From Armigeres subalbatus (taxonomy: Eukaryota; Arthropoda; Insecta; Diptera; Culicidae): 64,000 nt of DNA. Positions 32,801 to 47,800 of the stretch are shown in pieces. Position 1 is the stretch's first letter, and each line of letters opens with the position of its first letter. The DNA lies in contig NC_085141.1 of NCBI RefSeq assembly GCF_024139115.2, forward strand, positions 399,735,591-399,799,590. The letters are read 5' to 3'. Below the pieces are notes generated by a model that was not told the DNA's origin, searched no databases, and was given only the letters and a program-made list of their open reading frames with translations. The position numbers were made by a program, and so were the translations under genes.

Positions 32801-35800
32801 ATATGCACATTGATCATGTTCAATGATAATATCTACGCGGTACGCACCCGTCGCGTAAAAACTGACTCCAGTATAATTTAATGTTATTTTTTTATTGGCT
32901 ATGATTAATAATAAGTATCCACTACCCGGACGTTCATTGTTTTGATATTAGAGTAAGTAATGCTCGAGTTTTGATCGAAACGGCGAACAGGTAAAAGTTA
33001 AGAAAATTGCTTGTAAAAAATCATGCAAAATTGCTGCAAGACATTGTAACTATTTTTGCAATACTATCTTACATATGTCAGGCGAACGAGTTAAACATAT
33101 GCAGAAATTGTGTAAACCCAAATGTTAAGAACGATGTAAATAAATTTATCCGTTAGGAATCTTTTGGGTAGGGAATTCCTTGGCTTCCCAGGCCACAGAA
33201 TTGTATTGTGGTGATAGCCATAATGCATTGGTTTGCATCGAAAGTTCCCTGCAAGTTCTAGACGAAATTTCTCCGGAAACTATGAATATTCCTCCAAGAT
33301 TTCTTGCGAACATTCATCCGAGAATTTCAACGTATATTCCTTCAAAAATTTCCTTGCGAAAATGCCTGCTAAATTTATTCGGCGATTCACGCAAACATTG
33401 CAGCTGCTATTTTGCCGGCAAATCACCCTAAAATTGCTGCAGATGTCACTCCAGAAAGGCTTGGAGTAATCTTTCTGATAAATAACAAATTTTGCTATCA
33501 ATATACAATTTCAAGCATAATTTTTCATAACGACGTATGTAACAATTATGAGGATTCGATAAATCTCGCTCAACTTTTCAAAAGGACCTAAGTAACATTT
33601 TTTTTCATGAATTAATTTGAATAGCGCAATTAACAGAACAACATGAAAGCTATTGATTGCAGTATTCACATCAATTCATGAAAAAAATGTTACTTAGGTC
33701 CTTTTGAAAAGTTAAGCCAGAAATCCTTTGCAGAAAGTTGGCAAAACTTTTTCTAAAACTGTTTAAAAACTAAAACTTTTTTCTCCGCTGGTATGCATCA
33801 ATACATGGCACGTAATAAGCTTGCTTATGACTTCAAATTTCCTGTGAAAAACGATAAAATTATACATACACCGGTATGCTGTACATATGTCGCTGTACAG
33901 TGGTCGGTTTTCCATAGTCCACGATTGACGCAACTGCAGTTTTGTTTTGTTTCGCTTTTTTGGTACATAGGCCGCTCTTAGTTCACATATGTTGAAGCAA
34001 CGTATGTAACAGTGAGACTACAAAAATAGAAAATTCTACATACATCAATTCATAAAAAGATTGTATCTAAGAATTTTAAGATCTAAAATCAGTAGAATTG
34101 ATGCGCATTATATAAAGTCACGTGTGATTGTCATGTTGTATTAACAATCTTGTTTTGTTTACTTTTGTTACACACGTCCTTATGAAAAATTATGCTTGAT
34201 TTGTTCTTGCGATGTTATTTCATGTATTTTGTGAATAAGATAAAAATAACAATGCTTGAAATCACAGCAAAATTTGTTATTTTTATGTTATTAGTTTGTC
34301 ATTCACATCTACCCGGGTAGTTAATGGGTAAAAACTTATACAACGATGAGCATTAGTGGTAACAATAAGCGATCTACATTACTATTGACTGTGATGTTCA
34401 GGTGGACCATTCATAGACCTTCAATATTATTCCCAGTTGAAGCAAAACTTCTGTTATGATCCAGTCCTGACAAATTAAGCTACCGGCTATATTCTGCTGG
34501 ATACCCAATAAAAATGGTCTGATTACACGGTTATAAAATTTCTACATTCATATATTATTATTCAGGATCAGTTCTGATTCAAATGTGCTAAACTATGCCA
34601 TTTACAGGGTGTCGACTACCTGGAAAAACCTGGAAAGTCAGGGAAAGTCAGGGAATTCCAATTTGGACCTGGAATGTCAGGGAAAGTCAGGGAATTTCGA
34701 TTGAGGTCAGGGAAAAAATCACAAAACCCAATGTTGAAAATTTATAGGGATTTTTTTTTATTTCGAGCAGTATGCTAAACACTTAAGACAATGAAACGCT
34801 GAACCATTTTAATCCATTGAAATAGGATCAATAAAAGTACCGAAACTTCGGATCAGAATTAATATAGCGTTTTAGCTGGTAATCAGACTGCATAGCCGAT
34901 AAACAAAATAATACTCCGAGACAGTTGCAGTCGACAATCACTTTCACTATCAAGCTTTAAAGCTTTTTTTGTGTGACCGTTGACAGTCTCTAGATTAAAA
35001 GTTTACTCCGGGCCCATTCCATGTACCCATGGTAATCGAGTTTGTTTCTATTAATCTCTAAGCAATAACACAGGTTCCAAATCCATGTTGTTCAAATGAT
35101 CACTGTTGAGGCCTGATACAAATAGATTGCGTGGTTTTGTGTCAGAGTCGTTTTTGATTTTTTTTTTGCAGTTTCCTCATCTAGCGTTCAAATACTTAAT
35201 CATCCATCGCGAGAGTCTTAATAAAATTATATTAATGTGCTTATGATATTGGAAGAAATGCGATCTATCTTGATAAATTTAAATTGCTGATTAGTAACCA
35301 ACAATATATCATATTTCCTTTTGATGAAAATTCAGCGCCTAATTTTTTGAAAATTATCTAGTCTAAGCAATCTAAATTGAATCAAATGGCTGAAATGTGC
35401 CATAGTTCAGAACCGATCCACAAATAATCATCAATAATGTTTAACCTACAACCAAAAACTAGATATTCAAAGGCTTGTTGAAATAACACGCCGAATATCA
35501 TCTAAGTGTACCTTTGACAACACTCCACAGCATCGGCATCATCCCCAAACAAGATTCTGTAGGGAATGTTTTAAAAACATTTTGTGAACTTTCATTTGAT
35601 GATGGGCTTTTAAAGTCATTGGTCGATCCTCACGTCCTTAGGTACTAGTCATGTAGAGAGAATGACAGTGGATTAAAGCATCATATAAACTACCTCATGT
35701 ACGTAGATGGCGATGGTCTCAATTAAACGATTTCTCGATACTCCATAACCATAGTCGGACGCAAGAATGTTTCAGTTTTACATTCGCTCCTTCTGATGTT

Positions 35801-38800
35801 TATAAAACAATTTTATCAGGAAATAGTCTGGTTGATCTTTGAAAATTTTGTCCAGAAATTACTCCAGTGAAAATGCTTTGGGATATCTTGTGAAAATAAT
35901 TATTCCCTTCAGAAAATTTTCTAAATTACTTCAGAATTCTCACTGAAACATAAAGAAAAATCCTAGTGGATTTCCAAGAGCTCGCTCAATAGTTTAATCC
36001 TGGAGCTCCTTGATGGATGTTTAATAGATATTTTTTTTCAAAGCTCCGCTCCATAAACTTGCTAGATTGTATGGTGTTATTCAAATTTGAATTGAAATGT
36101 CTTCGTGGAAGTATTCATACGAAAAATATACCAAGGAATCTTCAAACATGTTTCCACGAGTTCTTCAAAAAACTCCATTAGATGTTCCTTATAAAGTTTC
36201 ATTGCTTGTTGTACTTGTCTGACATCTAGTTGATAGTAGTTGAACTTTTTATAAATAAAACAATCCTGGAATGTCAAGACAATCGATTCACTTTTTGCAA
36301 ACAACTAAAATTCGATAAAATATATTGAGTAGGTGTAGCACTCCTTAGCATATGAGACTAGTTATGGCACTTCTTCATAAACATGACCTTTTTTATATTT
36401 TTTCCATGGGGCCATTGAAAAGATATTTTGATTACTAGATAAAGATTGTCGCTTTGGTTCCCTTTGTTCTGCTGTCCGAAACATGTGTGGCACATACCTG
36501 TCAAATCGTATGGATTTTCCTTCATTGACATTTAGCTCCCCTATCCTCGCCAGCAAAAGATGTTCCGAACAGCGACGACAGCGACAATCTTTATCTAGTA
36601 ACTAAAATATCTTTTGGCCATTGGCAAAGGCCACAATCGACAAATATTAAACGACCTGAGTGTATTCAGACCAACATATTTATAGTATTGCATGGCTAGA
36701 ATGTTTTTCTAGGCTGTAAGTGCTGCATGGATTTATGTGATCTTGTGGGGATTGTATTCTTGATTATCTGTAAGATTGCAGCGTTCGTGATTATTTTTAG
36801 AAGTCCATTAACTCCACAGAGAGTGAATAAGAATTCTTACTTCGTAAGTACAGAGAGTAAATAAGAATTCTTACTTCGTAAGTATTCTTGAGACCCAATG
36901 GAGGTTTCTCGATGTCTACAGAAATACCTAACCCGTAAGTTTTTTTAACGGAATTAGAAGGATTTCTAGAAGCTCCCACGATAGTTCAAAAAGTTGTTCA
37001 AAAGTCGTGTCAAAAGCGTCGTGTCAGTAGTCTTGGAGGTCTATTGCGACTCCAGAAAGTCCGTGGGAATTTGGAGTAAATTTTGGAAAGATGTGAATTA
37101 TGAAAACTTTTCAGGAGTTCTGCGCATTTACTTGATTCTTTGTGAACGACCAGAATTTCTTACGAAATTCTACATATCCTTAATGTTCTGCTACTAGAAG
37201 TCATAAGTAACTCAGGAACTCATATGGATAGGAATCAAACATGCAGAGATTTTCATGTGTTTCTAGGAATAGAATTTTTCATACCTGGAACTTTTTGAGA
37301 AATGGTCTGGAAAGTCAGGGAATTTCATTATCAAATTTGAGTCGACACCCTGATTTACCAACGTTGTATGTATGCGGGGTCTCAAATTATCCTTGCGAGC
37401 AGAGGCGTAGGACTGCTAATCCGAAGACAACGAGTTCTATTCTCGTCTGGCCTAGTATGTTTTCGGGTGGGAAACATTCTAGGTTCCCTGAACTTAAGTG
37501 TATCCATTGTACTTGCCACACAAGTTTCATACTCATGCAATGGCGGGCATAGCAAAGCTTTTAATTTATTAATAACTGAGAAAATGCTAATAGAATACTG
37601 AGTTGCAATGCTGGTTAACTTCCAGTTGGAATGTAGAGCCATATAAGAAACAAATATCGAAAAGTTTCTTGAGTTTGAAACACAAGACAAAACGGTCATG
37701 AGCATTCATGGTCTTGATAATAGTTGCGCTGTGCTTCTCAATAACGTATAAAAACATTATTGATTAATTGATATCTTAGTTATAAGTTAACTCAAAGTTG
37801 CACTTTTCCGTTGTATTCATGTTTGTCCCAATACTTCCAAGCCCAGAATCTTTCGAAACATCCGCAATGATCATCGTTTGTAAAATGCCAACAAACTCTG
37901 CTGCGAGCTGCAATACGAACCGAACGGGCGGGAGAAAAGTTTGCGTCACACGACCCCACAACACGACCGGTTGACTGACGGACGGTGAATGGTTGACCGC
38001 TGATGCCAACAACACGTGAAAGGAAAGAGCAGATCAGCACCAGAGGTAGCACCCTCTATTCTATTTAGTGCCTTCGCAACCAGTCGATGAGTTTCGAGAT
38101 GGTCTATTTTATTTTATCGTCTTCTGGGAGAGTGCGCCCGGCCCCTATAGTATCAGTATGGCTTGATGCATGTGCTTGCTGTGCTCCCTCCTGCTCTGTG
38201 CGGTGCTCCGATCCTATCCGAATTCAGCTCCGCTCGCTCGTACATGGCTCGCGCTCTGGAGGAAGGCTGGCTGGAAAGGATTATTGGGATGAAGCACCGT
38301 TTGTTTGGGATCGCGTAACAGAGCAAAGAAACGGCAACACGGAGAAACTCGGAGATGAACTCGCATGTGCTGTCAAAAATGCTGAATTACTCTACAGAAG
38401 AGGGTCGAGATCAAGTTGCATGCAGCAGGCAGCTTCAGCAGGCGGAGAGCCGGGGAGAAGTGTGAGCAGAATGTGATAAGTGAGCGTAAGAAAAATTAGT
38501 CTTTCCTTCTACTGCGCTCTGTATATTTTGATTTTGTTGTGCTGCTTGTTGATAATATTGATACTGTTCTGAACTCTAATGCCAGATGTGTCCAATTTCA
38601 TTTTACTACGTTCCCATTTTCCTACAGTCGTGCCGCATCTGCGAAATTACACAAATCTGTTGATTCAGACTGATATATGAAGTGTACATATTTCTGGCGT
38701 TACGCAGGAAGTAAAGAAAGTGATATTAATTTCACGCCTCATATGAGTTGCTTCGATGTCGAACAATAATCTCTGTTAGGGAAGATACATTAATTACGTA

Positions 38801-41800
38801 ACGCAAAAATTGACCAATTCACCACCCCCCCCCCTCCAACTACCCCCCTCCCCTATATCACACTTTCTGTATGAAGTATCTGAAAATTTTGTATGGGTCG
38901 GCACGGCACACCCTCCCCCTCCCAGCGCTACGTAATTTATGGATGTTTCCTTATCTATCATAATATTTGAATATTTTATGCTCTGAAATGAACACAGCAT
39001 GAGACAACGGACAGCACACATAACACCCAGTAGAGATTTTTCTATCACGAAAAGTTTCCTCCTTAGCGGGGCGGGAATCGAACCCACTCTCCATAGCACA
39101 TACGTCTAGACGATTGACGTCACTAACCGCACGGCTACGAAGCCCACAATAAACCAATAAAGATGTTTTAAATGTAGCCCATTGTAGTTGAAAGAATTGA
39201 ATATAAGTTGAAAGGAGCAAAACAAACTTGATGGCTATTTATTTATTTGCTTAGACTACGGCCAGAGTGACCTGTGTAGTTCACAAAATTCTTCTCCAGT
39301 CGCACAAAAGCATGATGTTTTAGAGAAGATAATGAATATTATCCTACCTTTGAGAAAACCCGCGTTAGATGTCTTTCGCCTTATAAAGTGCTGGCGGTTA
39401 ACTTCATGGTGATGTTTGAGCTTATAGGTTAGCGCCTGGATGCTGGTAGCGAAGGAAAGGAAACTGCTTGTGATTTATTATTCCAATATTAGTTTTATAT
39501 AGGCTAGGTGTACCAGTTGTGGCTATAGCACCAGTTGTCGCACTAATCCTTTATATGCCAAATGGCCAATCAAATCACCGCAAACCAAGTTCATATCGAT
39601 AAAGCATATTCATATGATACGATAACACCTTTGATATCCTCCAAAACAAGCAAAGCATAATTGTAAAACCCAGATCAATCCACCTAGCGTTGGTGGTGCC
39701 TTTCTCGCGCATTAAAGAATAAGAAAATACATAAGAGAGGTCGAAATAGCACTTTAGGGGGATAGATTTTACTTTTTCCGTCAATTCATATGCATTTGCG
39801 GTCATTTGAATGCATTGCTACAATTTTTGAAAAAAAAAATTTTTTTTCGTTTTTGAAAAAAAATTTCCTAAGAGGGGACTCTTGGTAGAAAAACAATGTT
39901 TTTTCAATAACTTTGGAACGCATTAACCGATCGGGCCAATTTTCAATAGGAAACAACTAGACCGCAATCCGCGTCGACTGCAACTTGTTGCAAGCAAATC
40001 GAATAATGCTAAGTACCAAAAAGTGTGTCTCACATTTTTGTACACACACACACACATACAGACATCACCTCAATTCGTCGAGCTGAGTCGATTGGTATAT
40101 AACACTATGGGTCTCCGAGCCTTCTATCAAAAGTTCGGTTTTGGAGTGATCCTATAGCCTTTACGTATACTTTGTATACAAGAAAGGCAAAAATTGATTT
40201 TGCTTAATTTTTGACGTCCTTTGCACCAGTTGTCGCACTAGTGGTCCCTATTTGGCCAATCCCATAAGAAAACGATGGGATTTGCCAAATAAGGAACCAA
40301 AATTAAGAATAGTGCCACAACTGGTGCATGCGTTCCAATTATGGATTAATTAATTTTGAGCAGGAATAAGGAGCAGGAAGTAAAACCTTTCCCTTGATAT
40401 ATAAAGTTCACCCACATGCCTTTTACTTATTTGTAAAAAAAATAGTTGTTCTTATGAATGGCGACAATTGGTACACCCACCCTAGCTATTTTTTTCAATG
40501 AATTGTTTGCTTTGAGCGTGCTCACAGGGCTCACAGCGGCACACTATAAGTTTTAAAACATTATGGCGAAAGACACCTGCATAACTGATATCTACCAAAT
40601 ATGTTTCTCTTACTTCCGAAAAATTGCTGGCAGTTAACTCATGCTGGCTATTTGCGCATATACGTTAGCGCCTGAAAAACCAGTCGCTAATAATTCATTC
40701 CAATTTCTTCCGCGGTTCAATATTTCCTGATCATTTATTGAAGCCATTGAGACTCCGTAGGAAACCGTGGTGGCATATCCAACGATGCACTGATAGCGAT
40801 ATATGAGTGCTTAGGAGCTGTTCATAAACCACGTAGACTCTCAAGAGAGGGGAGGGGTTTCATGCAAGTCTAAGTTTGTCTACGAAGGGAGATGGGGGAG
40901 TATACCAAGAGTCGTCTACGTAGACTTTTTATTTTTTTATTTTGTTTTGAAATACAATAAATTTCTCTAGAAAAATCTAATGGATTTCACTGAAGTTAAA
41001 CTCTAAATTTTGGCATTAAACTATCTTAGATTTCACCAGGAAATTCTTCTGCGTTGAGTTGGAAAATTCTTCTAGAAATCTTGGAAAGCTTTTTGGTATT
41101 TCCACTTGAAATCTCTTGGAGCTCTGGTTTCAGCTACCGTAGACAGAGGATTAAATTTGATTTTTGTTTTGTTAGATTTTATTCTGTTTGAAGTTTTGAG
41201 TAACTAAATTACTTGACACTCCATATTATTACACAACAAATATGATTTTTTTTAGATTTTGGGAAATTTACGTAGACTTCAAGGAGGGGAGAGGTGTTTT
41301 GGAAAAATCTACGAAAGTCTACTAGGAGGAAGGAGGATTTGAAAATGTGAAAATTTGGTCTACGTGGTTTGTGCACAGCACCTTAATGCAATCCCAGGGC
41401 TGTTACAACGGATTACGCGGATTTGCTTTTCCAGTCGAGAATTTGCTTTTACAGTTGAAATTGATTGAATAAACTTCAAGTTTTTTTTCAGAATGGTCTA
41501 GTAAGCAATAATACGATGTAATCCAAACACATCATATCGTAATATTAGTTTAATTATCGTATGATTGTAGGGTCTAATCTACACGTCAGGTCTGTTGACC
41601 TGACAAATTGATCATATTGCAATTATGGATTACCGGGACACCGAAACTGTGTTTAAGGTGATTATACATTAAAGCCAGAAATCGGCCATTTTGTAAACCA
41701 CGTGCTTTTCCAATATTTTTTTCAAGAGCACGAGATGAAAGAACCATAACTCGTATGCGGCTGAAATAATGGTAGATCGTTTACTAAGTTATGCTGAACA

Positions 41801-44800
41801 ATCATAATTTGAGTTTCAGCACTGTACGAAAACTATTACGCCAGATTTGGGTTTTTGGAAATGTACACACCTAGTTTTTATTTCTGCAGCTCGGCAAAAT
41901 TCCGCACAGCCGTGGGCCAGTAAAATAAAAAACTGATATTTCAGCAAAAATGGCGTTTGTTAGCTGATGTTCGGCAAAACATTTGCTGATTTTCAGCAAT
42001 TTTGACAGAAATCTTAGCAAAAAACATGTTTGCTGGGGTACGGCTGTGCGAATCTCGGTAAAAGTTCAACATTTTGCTGAGATCCCGGTAAAAAAAATTA
42101 AGTGTGTGTAGATGAATTTGAATTTGAATTTGAAATTCACCACGGGCACAGAGAAACAGACGTCTCACTTAGAACAAAATGCAACCAAATCATCATCACG
42201 GAAACATTATCGCCCAATGCTAAATGCACTGTAGGTGGACAAGCGGCAATCAGGTGGCGGTAGTGAGCAAACGTCAAACACAAGTAAAATCGATGGAAGC
42301 GCCATCGGCGGCCAATCGACCACCTACCAAAAATTGAATCCACCGTCAAAAAGATGAACGATGGAAGATGTGTAGAGTGAAACGTCTGTTTCTCTGTGCC
42401 ACGGGCTTCATTCTATAATCACCTTAAAAGCTAGTCTTTGTTTCCAATATTTTTGTTAATGGTGTTGCGAAAATCGCCGATTATTGACATTGGCCTAATT
42501 AGCCCCGATGCCTAGAGGGGCTATAGCCCCTTCATTAATTTTCTTTATGTTGAGCTTCCTTTCCTGTCAAGGTGGTCCACTTTATTTATTACGAATGTTT
42601 TTCGATAAGAATCTGTCAACTACATATGCTAAGACATTGGAGAAAGTTCGCGCAGAACTATTAGCGTCTTCTGGATCCAAAATGCTCTCCCATTCGAACG
42701 AGGAGAAAAATTCAGCAATACAACTGTGATCAGCTTTACGGTAGTCGTAGTAGAATGAAACCGGAGAAACCACGACATCATGAGGCAAACTTTGGATTGA
42801 AACTGTTAACGGGGGATGATGTGCAATAACCTTCACTAGTGGCGACCAGCATTCGGGAAAAGGAAGCCATTGGGGGAGTGTCATGCGGAGAGCCGGGTGT
42901 AACAGCCGGGGTACGATTTTCAACAGATCCTGTCAATTTATTTGTTTCGCGGATGACATGGATATTGTCGGCCGAACATTTGCAAAGGTGGCAAAACTGT
43001 ACACCCGCCTGAAACAAAAGTTGGACTGGTGGTGGTGAATGCGTCAAAGACAAAGTACATGCTTGTTGGCGGAACCGAGCGCGACAGGGCCCACCTGGGA
43101 AGCAGTGTTACGATAGACGGGGATTCCTTCGAGGTGGTCGAGGAATTCGTCTACCTCGAATCCTTGCTAACGGCTGATAACAATATTAGTCGTGAAATAC
43201 AAACGCGCATCATCTGTGGAAGTCGGTCCTACTACGGGCTCCAGAAGAAACTGCGGTCAAAAAAGATTCGCCACTGCACCAAATGTGTCATGTACAAAAC
43301 GCTGAAACGACTGGTAGTCCTCTACGGACATGAATCATGGACAATGCTCGAGGAGGACTTGCAAGAACTCGGAGTATTCGAGAGACGGGCGCTTAGGACC
43401 ATTTTGGTGGTGTGCAAGAAGACGGTGTGTGGCGGCGATGTATAAACCACGAGCTCGCCCAGCTCTACGGCGAACCCAGTATCCAGAAGATAGCTAAAGC
43501 TGGAAGGGTACGATGGGTAGGACATGTTGCAAGAATGCCGGACAGCCACCCTGCAAAGATGGTGTTCGCTTCCGATCCGGCAGGTACGAGACGGCGTGGA
43601 GCGCAGCGAGCGAGATGGGCAGATCAGGTGCAAAACTACTTGGCGAGCGTGGGGCGTATTCGAGGATGGAGAGATGCGGCCTTAAACCGTGTATTGTGGC
43701 GTCAAATTGTTGAGTCAGTGTTATCTGTTTAGATGTAGACTAAATAAATGAATGGGGGAGTGTTCCCACGAGATACCTGGCAAGTTAAAGTAACCAAGTA
43801 CGATAATGTTAACAATAGTATTTACAGCCTCAAGGATCGACAAAACGGAATCGCAGTGATTTCCAACGTAAATAATATCACGGGTTCGATCAGGTAGGAT
43901 GTATATTGCACAGAGAAACAGTTTACGATCGCCCAGCTCGATTGACGTCCAAACCTGTTCAAGACATTCCCAAGGACGAATCTTTGGTCTGGGCTATAAG
44001 CATGATTTAACAGCGACCAATAGGAAAATTTTCGGCTGTTGCTATGACTCCGGTCGCAACGGAAAACTTCATATCTCGCGCTTAGTTTCATACCTAGGTT
44101 TCATAGGGGCGTAACTGTATAGTTCGATTTCTCTTAATCGATTTTATATTTTGTTAATAACTCAATTGTTTCAAAAGCTACAACCGTGATTATTGATTCT
44201 GATGCAAGATACAATCATCCTTTATCACACCAAACCATTGAATCATCGACAAACTAGCGCCATTCGGTACAATAAAAAAAAGAATACATCGACGAAGAGA
44301 AATCGATCTATACAGTTACGCCCCTATGAAACTAAGCGCGAGATACCCAGAATCAAACATCTGAATAGACAGCGTGTTTTGATTTGAGCCATGTTTCGAT
44401 GAAGACGATGTCATATCACTAATCAGTGACTGCTAGACGATATTCTTTGATGAAAGAATTGATGCCGCCCACATTTTGGTAGTATTTGTTTGTCTCGTCG
44501 TTCGATGCTGGAAGTTGAAAATCCTTCTGGCAAAGAAGACCTATAGTTGTATTGTACTTGCCTATATAGTTGATGTATTGTACTTGCCTCCCGATGGTGT
44601 GCGGAAGACCTCTTCGCTAACCCCAGACACATGACCGGGTCGAATGTTGAACGGTGGCCGTGGCAGGAAGGACTCGACTTTGTTGGGGGCTCAGAGGCTT
44701 CCATAAAGCTCAGGGCAGACGCGCAACCCGGTCCGACCTTCTTCTGCATTTAGTTTTGCTAGCTCAATAGCTCAATTGCCATCATAGCTCGGTAAACTGT

Positions 44801-47800
44801 TTTTTTTGTTCAAAACGTTCTGTCATTGCTTGATCCAAAATTTCTCGTTTTTCCGATCGCTCGTGCCTAAGTTCACAACAGAAATAGATACTCCGTGGGA
44901 AAAAACAGACGACTCACTGCACTGCTCGCGATAGATGGGTGGTCAGTAAACGATGCAGTACCTCCTACTGGGTACTGTTCATAGGGAGCTGAATCGGTCA
45001 GATCCTGTTTTCCCCTCTGCTCAAATATGATCTGCGCAGTAATAAAAACACCTCTGTCCGCCTCTGCATCTATTTATCACTAAGTTCTTCAAGCTTTGTT
45101 GGGTAGAATTTTAGGACCTCTAACGAATCAGTTTAGAAAATCGAGTTCTAATGGGATCTGGTCCTCTGAGTTTCTAAATAGCTAACAAATTTGAAGTTAT
45201 TGCTCTTGAAGAGTATCATTAACCGATTTGTGATATACGTGTGATTCAAGCCTGTCGACTTACGATCTGTCTCATTTTGAGAATCAAACTTAAAAGTGAT
45301 AGCTCGAAAATAAAAAAAAAATCCGATAATAAGAATGGCCAATAAGACATCGATAAAAAATGATTCGATATCAGTCGAAAGCAGGGATTGAACTTATCAT
45401 TTCATTATCATTTAGTATTCAGCCAATAACTCATTCCAGAGGCGAAATTCCGAAAAGTGTTATATGGCGGATTTCTAGCACTATTTCCCCTCTACAACTT
45501 TGTCTAAGGGTTCATTGCTCTATGTCTGATATTTACATCGTTAAACGTTAGTATCACTTAATATACTAAATGATAATAAGTGTTATTATCATTTAGTATG
45601 TTAAATGATTCTACCGTTTCACGCTGTAAATATAAGACATAGAGCAATGTACCCTTAGACAAAGTTAAAGAGGGGAAATAGCGTTAAAAATCCGCCATAC
45701 AACACGTTTCGGAATTCCGTCTCTGGAATAAGTTATTTGCTGAATACTAAATGATAATGGAATGATAAGTTCAATCCCTGGCCGAAAGTAATCTTGTTCT
45801 GCGAGCAGGGTTATTCGATAATTATTGAACTATCACTTTTAAGTTTAATTCTCCAAATGAGACAGACCTTTGAACGCATCGCAACGATGTCAGTTTAAAT
45901 GTGTAGAACCCGAACCGAAGGCTTTTACTTTGGTTCCGTCATGTTCTTTACTCCCAGTGAAATTTAAATCTGTAAATTTTAACACCAAAACACTATTTAT
46001 CTAGTGATAAAGCCTGTACTTCGACTAGGCTATTAGTAATGCAAGGACCCATTTTCTTCTGAACCATGAAATTAGTTCTACTTTGTCATTCAAAACGATA
46101 TGCGGCTTAAATTATTCCATTTTACATTGATCAATGTTTCTATAGATTAAAAGCAAAAGTATTTAAATCTTATATTGAAATGTGTTTCTAAGTAATAATT
46201 GTTTTTGTTTGTCGCGGTTTTGGTTTTTCAGTCGCGGATTTTGTTAGTCGCGGATTTCGCGGATTGGAATGGAAATAGTTGACAAACTGTTGACAATCAG
46301 CCTACCTTTATAGTCGTTTTTGTTTCTGACATCCTTTTGTCAGAGAGTGCTTCTAGCAGATTCCTCAAGCATTGTTGCGAAGGATTTTGAAACTCTAGAA
46401 TCGTATAAGGTTTAGAAGACAAAAAAACTAATTTAGGACTAAACTTCCAATAACATGTCAGTGAAATACTCTATGACCAATAAAAATTATATATTTTGTC
46501 AGATTCTCCCTTGTAGTCCAAGAAAGTCGCAGCAAAACTATCTCTCCCGAGCGTGAAATATTTTCAACTCAACAATAAATCGGTACCTATATCCAATTAA
46601 GAAAATGCTATCAATTTTGTGATTTCAGCTTTCCAAATAGACTTTTGACGTAAACTACGTCTAAGGGAAAGACTCGGATACAGGGTGTAAAATGAAAATT
46701 TCAAAATTGGGGACCGTCACGAAATCATGTAAGATTTGTAACATTAATAGGTCCTTTATCTTTCAACAGATTTCAAAGATCTATATATCAATGGATTCAT
46801 AAAATCTCCACTAATTTACCAAACTATTGAAAATTTCAGTTCTTTCATGCATCATGCATGCCCTATGCAGCGCTTTCCAATCCTTGGTAATTGTCTACTT
46901 TTAGGGTATTATCAATTGTTGAACTGGGGTGTATGGATGGGGTGGCCCAGCTGCTAGACAGTGAGGTTCCTACTCCCTCACAGAGTGGAGGATGCTGCTA
47001 AAGCTGGGTAGTAGTGTCGGTGGGATAGTTCCTTCTCTTCTATATAGAGCGGAATTGTATACAATCCCAAATTTTTTTACTCGCATTGATCGTATATTTA
47101 TCAAATATGCTAAATAATCAACACAATAATATTGACTTTACCGATTTACTTTGCGTAATGCTTTAGGCGCCTGAGTAAATAGGTATTACTGTGCGAAACA
47201 AAGCATCAGGGGGATTACTCTTTATGGATAATAACACTTATTCCCTTTTCGTTATGTTGTACCTAAAATTCTGTTTTCTCTCTTCCCTTTTCCCACTCTA
47301 TGCAACTACCGAACGACACTCATGAATGAGTAGAACACACCATGCAAGCATCCAGTCGTCATGTTGGCCGGTGTCAATGCCAACGATTTAGAAGCTCTGC
47401 TTGAGTTCGTCTACCGGGGCGAGGTGAGTGTTGACCATTCGCAACTTCCGTCACTGTTGCAGGCGGCCCACTGTCTCAACATCCAGGGCCTGGCTCCGCA
47501 GACCGTGTCCCACAAGGATGACAACACAACTTACACCACGTCGATCCAGCTGCACCCGACACTGGTTCCGCAACATCAAGCAGTCAAAGCCGTTATCGAC
47601 GTTGGAAACAATGTTTGCGTGAGTAACATAGACTTCCAAAGATAAACACAGTTTTTTCGACGAGGATGCATCAGGTTTTGACACTCAATGATATTACAAA
47701 TGACAAAGAAAATTGAGTCTTAACCTGACGCAGTAGTAATCCTGCGAGAAAATATAATTTAGATGATATTTTTTGCCCTACCAAATATTCAAATGCATTC

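Larger units (their letters stand above)
42560..44540 (-). pseudogene. I/LOA-like LINE ORF2 endonuclease region, interrupted twice
   Basis: On the minus strand fragments run: TNKYYQNVGGINSFIKEY (about 44500), VFIETWLKSKHAVYSDV (about 44400), VFRCDRSHSNSRK (about 44060), LFLCAIYILPDRTRDI and VLGYFNLPGISWEH (43930-43765), then YDYRKADHSCIAEFFSSFEW and RTFSNVLAYVVDRF (42720-42590). These are successive parts of one endonuclease and linker. A TA-type MITE (44074-44343) and an RTE copy (42882-43752) were inserted into it. Stops and frameshifts show it is old. Confidence 0.75.
27046..47333 (+). other. Trl intron 1 (20.3 kb)
   Basis: Donor AAG|GTAAGTAATT at 27046; acceptor GAATGAGTAG at 47333 after a long pyrimidine tract (about 47270-47300). 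It splits the BTB domain between DLLK and NTPCK. It hosts the Jockey-like LINE, a nested I-type LINE/RTE/MITE group, at least seven further TIR elements, SINEs, and one unique GC-rich block (37870-38490). Confidence 0.9.

Noticed and set aside
38087..38476. 129-codon ORF as a novel gene
   Set aside because: No recognisable domain, Cys/Arg/Ser-rich as expected from GC-rich non-coding DNA; kept only as a regulatory candidate.
41396..41460. A further complete hAT-like element starting CAGGGCTGTTAC
   Set aside because: I could not find a matching right end; may be only a scrap.
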